A stretch of DNA of 64,000 nt, taken from positions 1 through 64,000 of the forward strand of contig JASLMV010000002.1 of the NCBI GenBank assembly GCA_030746435.1, read 5' to 3'. This stretch comes from Gammaproteobacteria bacterium (GTDB taxonomy: Bacteria > Pseudomonadota > Gammaproteobacteria > Steroidobacterales > GCA-2729495). The number at the start of each line of letters is the position of its first letter. The first letter of the stretch is position 1. A program made the position numbers and the translations under genes. Shown here in pieces: positions 53,278 to 62,568 of the stretch. The notes below the pieces were generated by a model. That model had not been told where the DNA came from. It saw only the letters and a list, made by a program, of their open reading frames with translations, and did no database searches.

Positions 53278-54282
53278 ATGATTACCAGAACACTGGTCCT
53301 GCTGGCCCTGTTAACGGTTTTCGGGCCCGCAGTCGGGGACGAGCGGTTTCCCGCGCCTGCCAGCCTGAGCCCCGAAGCGCAGGCCTATCTCAATAAGGCG
53401 AAGACCGGCGCGATGCTGCAGTCGGTTGATGTTACGGACCCGAAGATGATGGCGACCATGCGCAGGGCCCTCGGCGGGATGTTCCTGCGCATGGCGAAGA
53501 AGATTGACCCGGACGTTTACACGACAGAGCAGGACCTCGGCGGAATCAAGGGCTACTGGATTAACAACCCGATGCCTGAAGTGCCCGGCAAGGTCATCAT
53601 GTATTTCCACGGCGGCGGTTATATCCTGGGTTCGGCACAGGAAAACCTGGGTAGCGGGATACGGATTTCACGCGCCAGCAATATCCCCGTCCTTTCCGTG
53701 GAATTCAGGCTTGCACCGGAACACCCTTTCCCCGCCGGCCTAGAAGATTCGCTCAAGGCGTACCGCTGGATGCTCGACAATGGCTACGAAGGCAAAGACA
53801 TCGCGATCTACGGCGATTCCTCTGGCGGCGGCCAGGTGCTGGCGATCGCCCTCGCCGCACGCGACCGGGGCTGGGATCTGCCGGCAGCCGTTGTGGCCAT
53901 TTCTCCGCTCACCGATATGACGGAACAGGGCGACACCCGCATTATCCTGAAAGACGTTGACCCGATTATTCGGACCGTGTCGACCGGCCGCTACGAGCAT
54001 TTCACCGACGGCGAAAGCAAAACTCACCCGTTGATATCGCCCCTGTATGCAGACTACAAGGACTTTCCTCCGCTCCTTATCCAGGTAGGTACCCGGGAAA
54101 TACTGTTGAGCGATGCTACCCGTCTCGCACAGGTTGCGCGCGCGGCGGGCGTGGAAGTCGTGCTCGACGTCTGGGATGGCATGTGGCACGGTTGGCACGA
54201 CAGCCCGGATGTACCGGAGGCCGAGCAGGCCTGTGAGGCCGTTGCGGACTTTGTAGTTGCACATTTCGACGGCGCTATGTAA
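53278..54282 (+). CDS. Exported alpha/beta hydrolase, hormone-sensitive-lipase (HSL) family
   Basis: A 334-residue protein with a signal peptide (ending GPAVGDE). HSL marks are the oxyanion HGGG in YFHGGGYILG, RLAPEHPFPA, and the nucleophile elbow YGDSSGGGQ; the catalytic Asp and His are in the regions QVGTREILLSDA and WHGWHD. It is an esterase or lipase, probably periplasmic. It starts 5 bases after the stop of the amber-containing gene, so the two are likely cotranscribed. Confidence 0.88.
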   Translation: MITRTLVLLALLTVFGPAVGDERFPAPASLSPEAQAYLNKAKTGAMLQSVDVTDPKMMATMRRALGGMFLRMAKKIDPDVYTTEQDLGGIKGYWINNPMPEVPGKVIMYFHGGGYILGSAQENLGSGIRISRASNIPVLSVEFRLAPEHPFPAGLEDSLKAYRWMLDNGYEGKDIAIYGDSSGGGQVLAIALAARDRGWDLPAAVVAISPLTDMTEQGDTRIILKDVDPIIRTVSTGRYEHFTDGESKTHPLISPLYADYKDFPPLLIQVGTREILLSDATRLAQVARAAGVEVVLDVWDGMWHGWHDSPDVPEAEQACEAVADFVVAHFDGAM

Positions 54283-54375
54283 AAAGCGCAGCAGAAAAAC
54301 GCCCGGGGTGTGTACCAACCGCAATCGCCTTGGGCTAGACTTCGTAATTACCGCGTCGAATAAATAATCGCCTGA

Positions 54376-55587
54376 ATGAATAACAATAACGGGCCGCAAG
54401 GCCCTCTCCACGGCATCCGTGTCCTTGAACTGGGGCAGCTTATCGCTGGTCCCTATACCGGGTCTTTCCTGGGGTACTTCGGTGCCGAAATCATCAAGGT
54501 TGAACAGCCGGGTTGCGGCGATCCGTTGCGTACCTGGCGCATGATGGATGGCGACACCTCGGTCTGGTGGGCCAGCATTGCGCGCAACAAGAAAAGCATT
54601 ACCGCTAACCTGCGCACCAAAGAAGGCAGCGATATCGTGCGCAGGCTTGCGGCGGAGTGTGATGTCCTGATCGAAAACTTCCGGCCGGGCGCCATGGAAA
54701 AATGGGACCTCGGGCCCGATGAACTGCGCAAGGACAACCCCGGGCTTATTTATGCGCGCGTGTCCGGCTACGGCCAGGACGGACCCTATTCAAGCCGCCT
54801 GGGCTTTGCGTCCGTGTGCGAAGGTTTCGGCGGGTTCCGTTACCTGAACGGCTTCCCGGACCGCCCGCCCGTGCGCCCGAATCTGAGCATGGGTGACACG
54901 CTGGCGGCACTCCACACGGCCCTCGGTATCGTGATGGCGTGCGTGCGCAAACTGAATGATCCGGAAAAACGCGGCCAGGTTATCGATGTCGCGATTTACG
55001 AGGCCGTTTACAGCATGCTCGAGTCGGTCGTGCCTGAATATGACCGCGGCGGCGTTGTACGCGAATGCTCGGGTTCTACGTTAACCGGCATCGTACCGAC
55101 GAATACCTACCGCTGTTCCGACGGCAAGGACGTAATCATCGGCGCCAACGGCGACTCCATCTTCAAGCGCCTGTGTATCGCGATGGGCCGCCCGGAAATG
55201 GGTGATGACCCCCGTTTCGCGAGCAATAACGACCGGGTCGAACACGAACCGGAAATCGACGCCGTAATCGAAGCCTGGATGAAAACCATGACCGGCGATG
55301 AGGCGCTCAAAGTTCTGGAAGAAGCGCAGGTGCCCTCCGGTCCGATCTACAGTGTTGCCGATATGCTGGTCGACGAGCAGTACAACGCCCGCGGCATGTT
55401 TGAAACCGTGGAGTCCAACGGCAAGCCACTGAAGGTGCCGGCTATGATTCCGAAGATGAGTGAAACACCCGGCACAACCCGCACGACGGCGCCGTCACTC
55501 GGTGCCCACACCGAGGAAGTCCTGGGTTCGCTGCTGGGTATGTCGGCTGAAGAGATTGCGAAACTCAAGGATGCCGGCGCGATCTGA
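54376..55587 (+). CDS. Class III CoA-transferase (CaiB/BaiF family)
   Basis: A 403-residue enzyme that exchanges CoA between carboxylic acids. The N-terminus LHGIRVLELGQLIAGPYTG and KVEQPGCGDPLRTW, and the catalytic region NFRPGAMEKWDLGPDEL, are typical; the expected nucleophilic Asp lies near residue 165-175 (SMGDTLAALHTALG). Substrates range from carnitine to aromatic and sugar-derived acids and cannot be chosen from sequence. It converges on the SDR gene (gap 5 bases). Confidence 0.88.
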   Translation: MNNNNGPQGPLHGIRVLELGQLIAGPYTGSFLGYFGAEIIKVEQPGCGDPLRTWRMMDGDTSVWWASIARNKKSITANLRTKEGSDIVRRLAAECDVLIENFRPGAMEKWDLGPDELRKDNPGLIYARVSGYGQDGPYSSRLGFASVCEGFGGFRYLNGFPDRPPVRPNLSMGDTLAALHTALGIVMACVRKLNDPEKRGQVIDVAIYEAVYSMLESVVPEYDRGGVVRECSGSTLTGIVPTNTYRCSDGKDVIIGANGDSIFKRLCIAMGRPEMGDDPRFASNNDRVEHEPEIDAVIEAWMKTMTGDEALKVLEEAQVPSGPIYSVADMLVDEQYNARGMFETVESNGKPLKVPAMIPKMSETPGTTRTTAPSLGAHTEEVLGSLLGMSAEEIAKLKDAGAI

Positions 55588-55592
55588 CAGCG

Positions 55593-56465
55593 TCAGGCTG
55601 CTTTCGCCAGTTCGGTTACTTCCACCGCGTACGCCCAGATTCTGCGCCTCAGTTCCGCATCGTCAGTAACCTTCGAAGGGTCCTTCGGTTTACGGTTTTC
55701 CCAGTACTGACCGGTCTGGCCGTCAACTTCCGCGCCGGTCACAAGGAAAATATGCGTACGGGCCCCGCTTTCCGGCGACGGCAGGAAAGGTCTGGCAAGT
55801 TTTATAGCTAGCCCCCACAGGCCGCGCATATTTCTGTAGACATTGGTTCCGACGAAATAACCGGGTGAGACGGCATAGACTGACACGCCTGTGCCGTCCA
55901 GCATTTCCGCAAGGTCACGGGAGACTGCGACAAGGCAGAACTTTGAACGCGCATAGGCCTGGAACCCACAGCCGTGGTTCACCTTGTCCCACTTCCTGCG
56001 GTTATCGATGTCGTCCCAGTCGAGGCCTTGCGCCGATTTATGGGCCTCCGAGGCGATATTGATTATGCGTGCCGGTGACGATGCCCTGAGCTTATCCAGC
56101 AGCAGGTTGGTTAACAAAAATGGCCCCAGAAAATTGGTGGCCATCGTCAGTTCGAAACCATCCGCACTTTCCCGGCGGATCGATTCAACAATTCCCGCAT
56201 TGTTCACCAGGATATCCAGCCGGTCGTAGTCACGGTTTATCCGGTCGGCAAGTCGCCGCACGTCTGCAAATGAACTGATATCGCATTCGATGAATTCGAT
56301 ATCGTTATTTCCGGTTGCTGCGATGATTTCATCGCGCGCCTCGAGGCCGTTAGGCACATCTATATCGACGCAGATGAGCCGCATTCCTGCTTTTGCAGCG
56401 CTTATAGCCGTGAGCCTGCCCATGCCGCTCGCGGTGCCGGTAATCAGGCAGGTTTTTTGGGTCAT
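55593..56465 (-). CDS. Short-chain dehydrogenase/reductase (SDR)
   Basis: A 290-residue oxidoreductase. The nucleotide motif is TGTASGMG (TGxxxGxG), NNAGIVESIRR is the NNAG element, IINIASEAHKS has the catalytic Ser, and YARSKF is the Y-x3-K pair. The classical form with a C-terminal extension resembles retinol dehydrogenase-like SDRs that use NADP. It is divergent from the MarR gene across the 18 bp palindrome at 56520-56537, so it is a likely target of that regulator. Confidence 0.88.
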   Translation of the reverse strand: MTQKTCLITGTASGMGRLTAISAAKAGMRLICVDIDVPNGLEARDEIIAATGNNDIEFIECDISSFADVRRLADRINRDYDRLDILVNNAGIVESIRRESADGFELTMATNFLGPFLLTNLLLDKLRASSPARIINIASEAHKSAQGLDWDDIDNRRKWDKVNHGCGFQAYARSKFCLVAVSRDLAEMLDGTGVSVYAVSPGYFVGTNVYRNMRGLWGLAIKLARPFLPSPESGARTHIFLVTGAEVDGQTGQYWENRKPKDPSKVTDDAELRRRIWAYAVEVTELAKAA

Positions 56466-56519
56466 AAGGGTTGTTGCCCGGTTTGTTAAGGGGTGGTTAT
56501 TTGGGGCGCGAAAGCATAG

Positions 56520-56537
56520 TATATGTAATTACATATA
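56520..56537. promoter_or_regulatory. Perfect 18 bp palindrome, probable MarR operator
   Basis: TATATGTAATTACATATA is a perfect palindrome, extended by ATAG and CTAT with one extra base. It is located 24 bases before the marR ATG and 54 bases before the SDR ATG on the opposite strand. MarR-family dimers bind AT-rich inverted repeats of this size. It probably covers the -10 region of marR and so could mediate autoregulation. Confidence 0.75.
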
Positions 56538-56561
56538 GCTATACTCTGCAGCGATTTTCCT

Positions 56562-57038
56562 ATGGAATCGAACATCTCGAAACTTCGCAAGTCGGCGCCG
56601 GCGGCCAAGGGTGTGCCGGTCGATCCGGATATGTTGCCATACATGCTCAATCGCCTGACTTCCCGGGCCAACCAGATCTGGGTAAAACAACTTCGCGACC
56701 ATGGCCTGACCATTGGTCGCTGGCACGTGCTCAGCGTCCTCGCCCGCTACGACGGCAGCCGCATTGGCACCATCGCCGACCTGAGCGGTGGTGAGCAACC
56801 TGCCGTGAGCCGGGTGATCGACCAGATGGAACGCGACGGATTGGTTAGCCGCCGTCATTCGCTGGACGACAGCCGTGCCGTCGAGGTCTGGCTTACCAAA
56901 CGCGGCCGCCAGGTCAACGACGAATTACTACCCGAGGCAGAAGAATTTGTCGCCCGCATGCTGCGTTCATTTGATGAAGACGAGATAAACCAGCTTGCCG
57001 GCTTCCTCGAGCGGCTGATGGCCGATATGAGCGAATAA
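56562..57038 (+). CDS. MarR-family transcriptional regulator
   Basis: A 158-residue winged-helix regulator. The dimerisation helix is TSRANQIWVKQLRDHGLTIGRWHVLSVL, the recognition helix lies in IADLSGGEQPAVSRVIDQMERDGLV, and the wing is SRRHSLDDSRAVEVWLTKRGR. MarR proteins usually release DNA on binding a phenolic or CoA-linked ligand, which fits the neighbouring CoA-transferase, SDR and transporter genes. It ends directly before the stop of the convergent MFS gene (adjacent bases). Confidence 0.9.
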   Translation: MESNISKLRKSAPAAKGVPVDPDMLPYMLNRLTSRANQIWVKQLRDHGLTIGRWHVLSVLARYDGSRIGTIADLSGGEQPAVSRVIDQMERDGLVSRRHSLDDSRAVEVWLTKRGRQVNDELLPEAEEFVARMLRSFDEDEINQLAGFLERLMADMSE

Positions 57039-58340
57039 TCAGGCGGTTTCCCGTTCGCCCGGCGCAATGACGCGCACTATCGCTGTAACAACCAGTAGCA
57101 CAGCCTGCAGCGCGCCGACCACGATGAACGGGCCGGCCGGCCGCCACTCATCGAACCAGATGCCCCCGAAATAACTGAAGATCAGTATGCCCAGCGCGCC
57201 GAACATGCCGTTCATACCGATGACGGCCGCGCGTTCCTTACGCGCCGCTTCCTGCCCTACCAGGCCGATCGATGCCATGATGGCACTGCCCGAGCCCAGC
57301 GTCAGGATGATGAAAAACGGAAACATGGCGTAGTCGAGCGGACTCGTTACGAACACCATCGACAGGTAGCCGGTGCTGGCGAAGAACATCGCGACGATCA
57401 TCGCGGTTACGCGGTTTACCTTGTCCATGATCCAGCCGAATAGCGGTTGCCAGATCACGGAGACTAACTGCATCGCGACCAGGATAAGCCCGAAACGCGC
57501 CATCGCCTGGCCCGGATTCATGTCCCATTTGGAAGCATCCTGTATTGCCCACAGCGACAGGAACATACCCTTGATCACGAGGTCGGAGCGGCCCGTAAAT
57601 GCGCACGCAAATGACAGGCAGATACGCGGGTTACGCATGGCCCTGAGGCCGGCCGTTGCCAGCCGGGCATAGTCGGGGCGCTCCCTGATGGCAGCGGGTG
57701 TGCCGCCCCTGAGTCCCTTGTGAAAAATCAACGCCGAAACCATGCACAACCCGGCGCACAGCAAATACATGACCTTGCCGCCGGTAACTGCGTCATAGCC
57801 GCCCGCCTGGACCAGCGCCGGTACCTGCGCAATCGCGCCGCCGACAAACATGACGCCAAACGTATTCATCATGGAGCTGATACCGATCATCTTGCCGCGC
57901 GAACGGCCCTGCGGGTAATCGTTGGTCAGTGTCGCGATAATCGTGGCCGATGCGGATGCGCCGACCGCGTAAATCATCCGGTAAACGAACAGTTCATCGA
58001 AGGTCGTTGCGTACGGATACAAACCGTAGCCGAGACCGATCGCGATTATTGCCAGGATTAGCATGGGCCGGCGGCCGATTTTGTCGCCCAGCACGCCGAA
58101 CAGCGGCATCATGATGATCATCACGATTTCGGTCCAGACCGAGAGTATCCCGGTAAGCTGGCCCTGCTGGGCCCTGGGGATGGCCAGGTGTTCGGTCAGC
58201 ACATAACCCTGCAGCAGGCTCATCCCGGACAACATCCCTATCGATACAAAGGATGCGTACAACTTCGCGATGGCATTGCCACGGGTTATGCCCGGCGTGA
58301 GCCAGATAGGACCCAGACGGTGTGCGATGGCTTCTTGCAT
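57039..58340 (-). CDS. Major facilitator superfamily transporter
   Basis: A 433-residue inner-membrane protein with twelve predicted helices. Motif A is GVLGDKIGRRPM between helices 2 and 3, and the second half has the related GWIMDKVNRVT. The likely role is proton-coupled uptake or efflux of an organic acid. The convergent position next to MarR, and the SDR and CoA-transferase genes nearby, suggest a shared substrate. No residues identify it. Confidence 0.82.
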   Translation of the reverse strand: MQEAIAHRLGPIWLTPGITRGNAIAKLYASFVSIGMLSGMSLLQGYVLTEHLAIPRAQQGQLTGILSVWTEIVMIIMMPLFGVLGDKIGRRPMLILAIIAIGLGYGLYPYATTFDELFVYRMIYAVGASASATIIATLTNDYPQGRSRGKMIGISSMMNTFGVMFVGGAIAQVPALVQAGGYDAVTGGKVMYLLCAGLCMVSALIFHKGLRGGTPAAIRERPDYARLATAGLRAMRNPRICLSFACAFTGRSDLVIKGMFLSLWAIQDASKWDMNPGQAMARFGLILVAMQLVSVIWQPLFGWIMDKVNRVTAMIVAMFFASTGYLSMVFVTSPLDYAMFPFFIILTLGSGSAIMASIGLVGQEAARKERAAVIGMNGMFGALGILIFSYFGGIWFDEWRPAGPFIVVGALQAVLLVVTAIVRVIAPGERETA

Positions 58341-58458
58341 TGCTGTTATTGCCGTTGTTGGGCTTTAACCATGGCTTATCTGCCCGGGACCTTAGGAATC
58401 GCTCGGCTCCGCATCCATCTGTTGGCGTGTGCGGCCCGGCTCGCCCCGGTCGACAGGG

Positions 58459-58492
58459 GCTTTACCTAGAATGCCCTCCCTTGCGGTAAAGC
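58459..58492. promoter_or_regulatory. 8 bp inverted repeat upstream of an unassigned gene
   Basis: GCTTTACC (58459-58466) and GGTAAAGC (58485-58492) are exact complements around an 18-base spacer, 20 bases before the ATG of the next gene. It may be an operator or a 5' leader hairpin; nothing else identifies it. Confidence 0.4.
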
Positions 58493-58511
58493 TTAAGGCG
58501 CAGTTTTTATA

Positions 58512-59261
58512 ATGAGTGACACCCCCTATTCCTTTGAATTCATCGAGCGACTGATCGATAAAAGCCTCGCGGCACTGGACTGGGAAGAACGGCCGGGCGC
58601 AGACGGCGGGCCGTACATGTCGCTCACTTTTGCCGAGAATCCGGACCAGGGTGCGGGTTACGTTCGGGTCTGGGGTGCGCCCACGGGGCCGATGGACCGG
58701 ATGATCCATATGCGTATGCAGGCCGGGCCCGTGGAAACGCAACTCCTGTTCCTGTTCGGCCGTTCCGACACGTCCATGCCGCACCTGCATGCCCAGGTGG
58801 TGCAGTTCCCGCCGGCCGGCTATGTCTACAACATCGACCTGATTCCACGGCTGGATGCAATTGACCACCCGGAATGGTTCGAAAAGGTGTTCGGGCCGTT
58901 GCGCAGGCCTTATAAGAAGGCCGTTTCCAACCGGGATAACAGCTGCGCGCAGGCACCGGCAAACCCGGCGCTGGCCGTGTTCATGTCGCCATGGGGTATC
59001 GGCAGTGCGCATACCGATCGAGATGAACTCGACCGGGTCGAGCCGAGCATCGTTGCCTACATGGACCACTACCTTGTGCTGGCGGCAGACAGCTGGGACG
59101 TTGCCGACCCGGCAGGTCAGGCGGCCCGTGACCAGCGGCACATGGAGCGCTTTTTCGCAGATGACCTCGACCCTCGCGCCTGGAACGGTGTCTACCGCAT
59201 AATCGGGGAAGAGAGCGGCCGGGCAGTGAAAGCGCTGTTCCAGTCCCCGTTACCTGCATAA
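58512..59261 (+). CDS. Unassigned protein, possibly bilin/chlorophyll catabolite reductase-like
   Basis: A 249-residue soluble protein without signal or membrane segment. I do not recognise it with confidence. MPHLHAQVVQFPPAGYVYNIDLIPRLD, then WFEKVFGPLRRPYKKAVSN and a Pro/Trp segment MSPWGIGSAHTD follow the order of the ferredoxin-dependent bilin reductase / red chlorophyll catabolite reductase fold (a strand with Pro-Arg-x-Asp, then acidic helix, then Ser-Pro strand). That resemblance is weak and could be chance. The gene follows the 8 bp inverted repeat and precedes the epimerase-like gene by 50 bases, so they may be one unit. Confidence 0.5.
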   Translation: MSDTPYSFEFIERLIDKSLAALDWEERPGADGGPYMSLTFAENPDQGAGYVRVWGAPTGPMDRMIHMRMQAGPVETQLLFLFGRSDTSMPHLHAQVVQFPPAGYVYNIDLIPRLDAIDHPEWFEKVFGPLRRPYKKAVSNRDNSCAQAPANPALAVFMSPWGIGSAHTDRDELDRVEPSIVAYMDHYLVLAADSWDVADPAGQAARDQRHMERFFADDLDPRAWNGVYRIIGEESGRAVKALFQSPLPA

Positions 59262-59311
59262 TTAACATTTAATATAATTAATAAGATATTGATATTATTG
59301 GAGTAAATAAT

Positions 59312-60187
59312 ATGAAGATCGCAATCATCGGTGCGGCCTACACGGGTTTTGCCGCAGCTGAATACCTCAGGGCTAAAGGCCATGAGATCTCGGTAACCAC
59401 GACCGGCGAGCGCCGTGTGCCGGAACTGGAAGCGGTGGCGGACCGCGTGGTCGTGATGAAGGGCAGCGATCGCGACAAGATGCGTGAATTGATTGCGGGC
59501 CAGGATGTTTTACTGCTGACGATGGCGGGCGGCATGGTCGAACGTGACGGCAAATACGTCATGGACCTCGACCTGTACAGGGACGCTTATGTAGGCACGG
59601 CTGAATCGGTTGTTGAGGCTATCGATGCGGCGCCGGACCTCAGGCAGATCGTCTTTACAGGTTCGTGGAGCGCTTACGGTAACGCCGGCGGTGCGGATGA
59701 AGTAGACGAAGACACGCCGGCTACCCCCGCGTCGCCCTTCGCGCAGGTGTACATCGATACCGAAAACCTGCTGTTCGGGATTGAAACACCGGAACGCAGG
59801 GTCTGTGTGTACCGTACCGGCACTATCTACGGTCCGCAGGTGGGCTTCGTGCCGCGCGGATTACAGGCATCTACCCTGCCGATGGCGGGCCAGGCCGTGC
59901 CCTTCGACGGCAACGCGCCGGCGGCCATTATCCACCGCGACGACGTCGTCAGGGCGCTCGAGTTTGCGGTCGATAACAGGCTCTCGGGCATCTACAACCT
60001 CATCAATGACGTGACGGAAAAGAAAGAAGTCTTCTTCGGCAAGATCATTGCAGATGCAGGCGCCGAGCCGATTAACTGGGTCGGGGCAGGCACCGGCCCC
60101 AAGAGCCTGTCCAACCGGAAACTCAAGGATGCCGGCTTCAGTCTGGGCGACCCCGACACGGCCCGGGATGGCAGCAGTTTCCTGTAG
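59312..60187 (+). CDS. NAD(P)-binding epimerase/dehydratase-like protein
   Basis: A 291-residue extended-SDR protein. It begins MKIAIIGAAYTGFAAAEYL, a modified GxxGxxG NAD(P) motif, followed by VLLLTMAGGM and the active-site region VFTGSWSAYG (Ser) and YIDTENLLFG (a Tyr-x3-Asn-like position). The classical YxxxK is changed to Tyr-x-x-x-Glu, so the reaction may differ from that of typical epimerases, or it may act as a reductase. GGAG lies 7 bases before the ATG in an AT-rich leader of about 45 bases. Confidence 0.75.
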   Translation: MKIAIIGAAYTGFAAAEYLRAKGHEISVTTTGERRVPELEAVADRVVVMKGSDRDKMRELIAGQDVLLLTMAGGMVERDGKYVMDLDLYRDAYVGTAESVVEAIDAAPDLRQIVFTGSWSAYGNAGGADEVDEDTPATPASPFAQVYIDTENLLFGIETPERRVCVYRTGTIYGPQVGFVPRGLQASTLPMAGQAVPFDGNAPAAIIHRDDVVRALEFAVDNRLSGIYNLINDVTEKKEVFFGKIIADAGAEPINWVGAGTGPKSLSNRKLKDAGFSLGDPDTARDGSSFL

Positions 60188-60335
60188 ATAGATTTACACG
60201 GTTGAAATCGGCCTTATGTTAAAGGCTCGCGGGGGCCGGTTTTAGCGGATTCGGGCGGTGCTTTTGGGATTCCGGTCACGTCGAGCGGGCGCGCTTTAAC
60301 AGAAACTAGGCGGAATTCTGTCCAATGCACCGCCG

Positions 60336-62528
60336 ATGATTGCGAATCCTGCCGAAACCGATGTGTTTGCCGATTATGGCGCCTTCCTGAATGCGTTGCT
60401 CCCGCAGGCGCAGGGCTTCATGTTCCATGACCGTCACGGCCGGTTATTCTGGAGCAATAACCCGCCCGACGGGAGTTTATTGACCGACGAATATCACGCG
60501 ACGCTTGCAAAGCTTCTCCAGCACGGCGACTTGCCCGGCGAACAGGCCAAGATCCCGTTGAAGGACTGCACGGCATTCCTTATCCGGGTCCTGACCGACA
60601 AAGGTAAGCTGCTCGGCGTGGTGACAGCGCTGGCTGACCGGGAAATGGCGGGCATGCCCTACCAGTTCTGCGCCGACCTGCTGGCACCGGCAACGCGCAG
60701 CCTGTCGCGGGAACTGAGTCTGCGCATGCATCTGCTGGGGGCTACCCGTAAACTGAAAAACCATGGCGGCGAGCACAATTTCCTCTCTGCACTGGCCGGT
60801 AAGGTACATAAGAGTGGCCGCTGGGAAGACGCCATACACAACGTCCTCGTATTGTGCATGGAACAGTTCTCGCTCGACGGTGCGATGTTTCTTATGCCCG
60901 AGCGTAACCAGCGGGTCGTAGCCGGCAGCAGGCCTGCCGACAACGCTGAGGTCGAGCTCTGGTTCGAAAGCATGCAGGACCTCGTGGCTGAATCAGGCGG
61001 CAATGCTGCTGACGCACTCGCCAAACGGCAGCCACCGAACGCGAGGGCCCGGTCACGTTCCTGGCCGATCCTGCAGGAAGGTCACCTGGTCGGGATAATG
61101 GCGTTGTCTCGTCCAGGCAAGGCACCTATCTGGAGCACCCACACGGTAGCCCTGATCGAGTTTGCGGTATCAACTATCGAGCACGTGCTCGAACGCAATT
61201 TCGACCCGCTCACGGGCCTGATCAACTGGCCCGGTTTCGAGACTGCTCTGGACGCAGCCTGCGGTGACTTGGAAGACCAGTACACTCTGATGTACCTCGA
61301 TGTGGACCAGATGCATGTCGTAAACGATACCTTCGGGCGTGATACGGGTGATGAAATACTGCACCGCTTTGCCGATATTCTGAATGACAAGCTCGACGGT
61401 CACATGATTACGCGCGTAACCAGCGACAGTTTTGCAGTTTTGCTTAAGTCTGTTGAGCTGGATGCGGCCGAGGAACTGGGTAAAGAAGTGTGCAAGGCTC
61501 TAAAAGAACTCGATTACTCCAGCGGTGGTCAGATTTTCCGGCCATCGGTCAGCATCGGCGTGGCACAACTCGTGCCCACCGAAGACGGGTTCCGCAATGT
61601 GCTTGCCCCCGCTCAGATTGCCTGCCAGGCCGCGAAAGATCGGGGCCGCGGTCGTGTGGAAGTCTACATGGCGTCCGACGACAGCATTGTCCGGCGCATG
61701 GATGACTTGAACCAGGTGGGGTCTATACGCGGTGCTATCGAGGCCGGCCGTCTCGTGCTGTTCGCGCAGCCTATTGTGAGGCTGGGTGGTGCCGACGATA
61801 TCGCAAACTACGAATTACTGGTGCGCATGCTTAACACGGCCGACGAACCTGTCGAGCCGGCGGAGTTCCTCGGCGCCGCCGAACGTTACCACCTTATGCA
61901 GGAACTCGACCGCTGGGTCGTGAACAAGGCGATCGAATCACTTGTCGCCAAACCGAAGGCTATAGACGGCCGCGTGTTGCAGTTCGCCGTTAACCTGTCC
62001 GGCCAGAGTATCGGCAACGAACAGTTCCTGGATTTCCTGAGTGGTGAGCTTGACCGTACCGGCGTGAAGACCGAGCGCCTGTGTTTCGAAATCACCGAAA
62101 CCGTGGCCGTAGCCAACCTGAAGAAAGCCCAGAACTTCATGAACGTGCTCAAGGAAAAGGGTTGCCATTTCTCGCTGGACGATTTCGGTACCGGCCTCAG
62201 CTCATTCGCATACCTCAAGATGTTCCCGGTCGACAAGCTGAAGATCGACGGAAGTTTTGTGCAGGATGTCTGCAAAAATGATGTTTCCCGCTCCATGGTT
62301 TCAGCCATTGCAGAAATCGCGCGTGTGATGGGCCTCGAAACGGTCGCCGAGTACGTGGAAGACGAAAGCACCCTTAAGGCCATTCGCGAGATGGGGGTGA
62401 ACTGGGCGCAGGGATACCATGTAGGCGAACCTATGCGTTTGAGCTACGTGCTCGGCGAGAGCACTATCGTCGATGAGGTAGATATCGCGGAAGTCGATAC
62501 TTCCATGATCGCCAAGCTGCCCGTCTGA
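60336..62528 (+). CDS. GGDEF/EAL protein, probable c-di-GMP phosphodiesterase
   Basis: A 730-residue signalling protein without membrane segments. Residues 1-170 are a PAS/sensor-like part and about 170-285 a GAF-like part (LCMEQFSLDGAMFLM). The GGDEF domain (290-450) has VTSDSF in place of the GGDEF site and is thus inactive as a cyclase. The EAL domain (470-720) keeps the key residues: YELLVRML (Glu), NLSGQSI, CFEITETVAV, SLDDFGTGLSSFAYL, DKLKIDGSFV, ETVAEYVED. It should hydrolyse c-di-GMP, perhaps with GTP bound at the degenerate GGDEF site. Confidence 0.85.
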   Translation: MIANPAETDVFADYGAFLNALLPQAQGFMFHDRHGRLFWSNNPPDGSLLTDEYHATLAKLLQHGDLPGEQAKIPLKDCTAFLIRVLTDKGKLLGVVTALADREMAGMPYQFCADLLAPATRSLSRELSLRMHLLGATRKLKNHGGEHNFLSALAGKVHKSGRWEDAIHNVLVLCMEQFSLDGAMFLMPERNQRVVAGSRPADNAEVELWFESMQDLVAESGGNAADALAKRQPPNARARSRSWPILQEGHLVGIMALSRPGKAPIWSTHTVALIEFAVSTIEHVLERNFDPLTGLINWPGFETALDAACGDLEDQYTLMYLDVDQMHVVNDTFGRDTGDEILHRFADILNDKLDGHMITRVTSDSFAVLLKSVELDAAEELGKEVCKALKELDYSSGGQIFRPSVSIGVAQLVPTEDGFRNVLAPAQIACQAAKDRGRGRVEVYMASDDSIVRRMDDLNQVGSIRGAIEAGRLVLFAQPIVRLGGADDIANYELLVRMLNTADEPVEPAEFLGAAERYHLMQELDRWVVNKAIESLVAKPKAIDGRVLQFAVNLSGQSIGNEQFLDFLSGELDRTGVKTERLCFEITETVAVANLKKAQNFMNVLKEKGCHFSLDDFGTGLSSFAYLKMFPVDKLKIDGSFVQDVCKNDVSRSMVSAIAEIARVMGLETVAEYVEDESTLKAIREMGVNWAQGYHVGEPMRLSYVLGESTIVDEVDIAEVDTSMIAKLPV

Positions 62529-62549
62529 TTTGTCTTCTAATCGAAATCT

Positions 62550-62568
62550 GGCAGCCTTCCCGGCTGCC
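62550..62568 (+). terminator. Hairpin after the GGDEF/EAL gene
   Basis: GGCAGCC (62550-62556) and GGCTGCC (62562-62568) form a perfect 7 bp stem around TTCCC, 22 bases after the stop. Only GTTAG follows, so it is terminator-like but without a T run. Confidence 0.45.
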
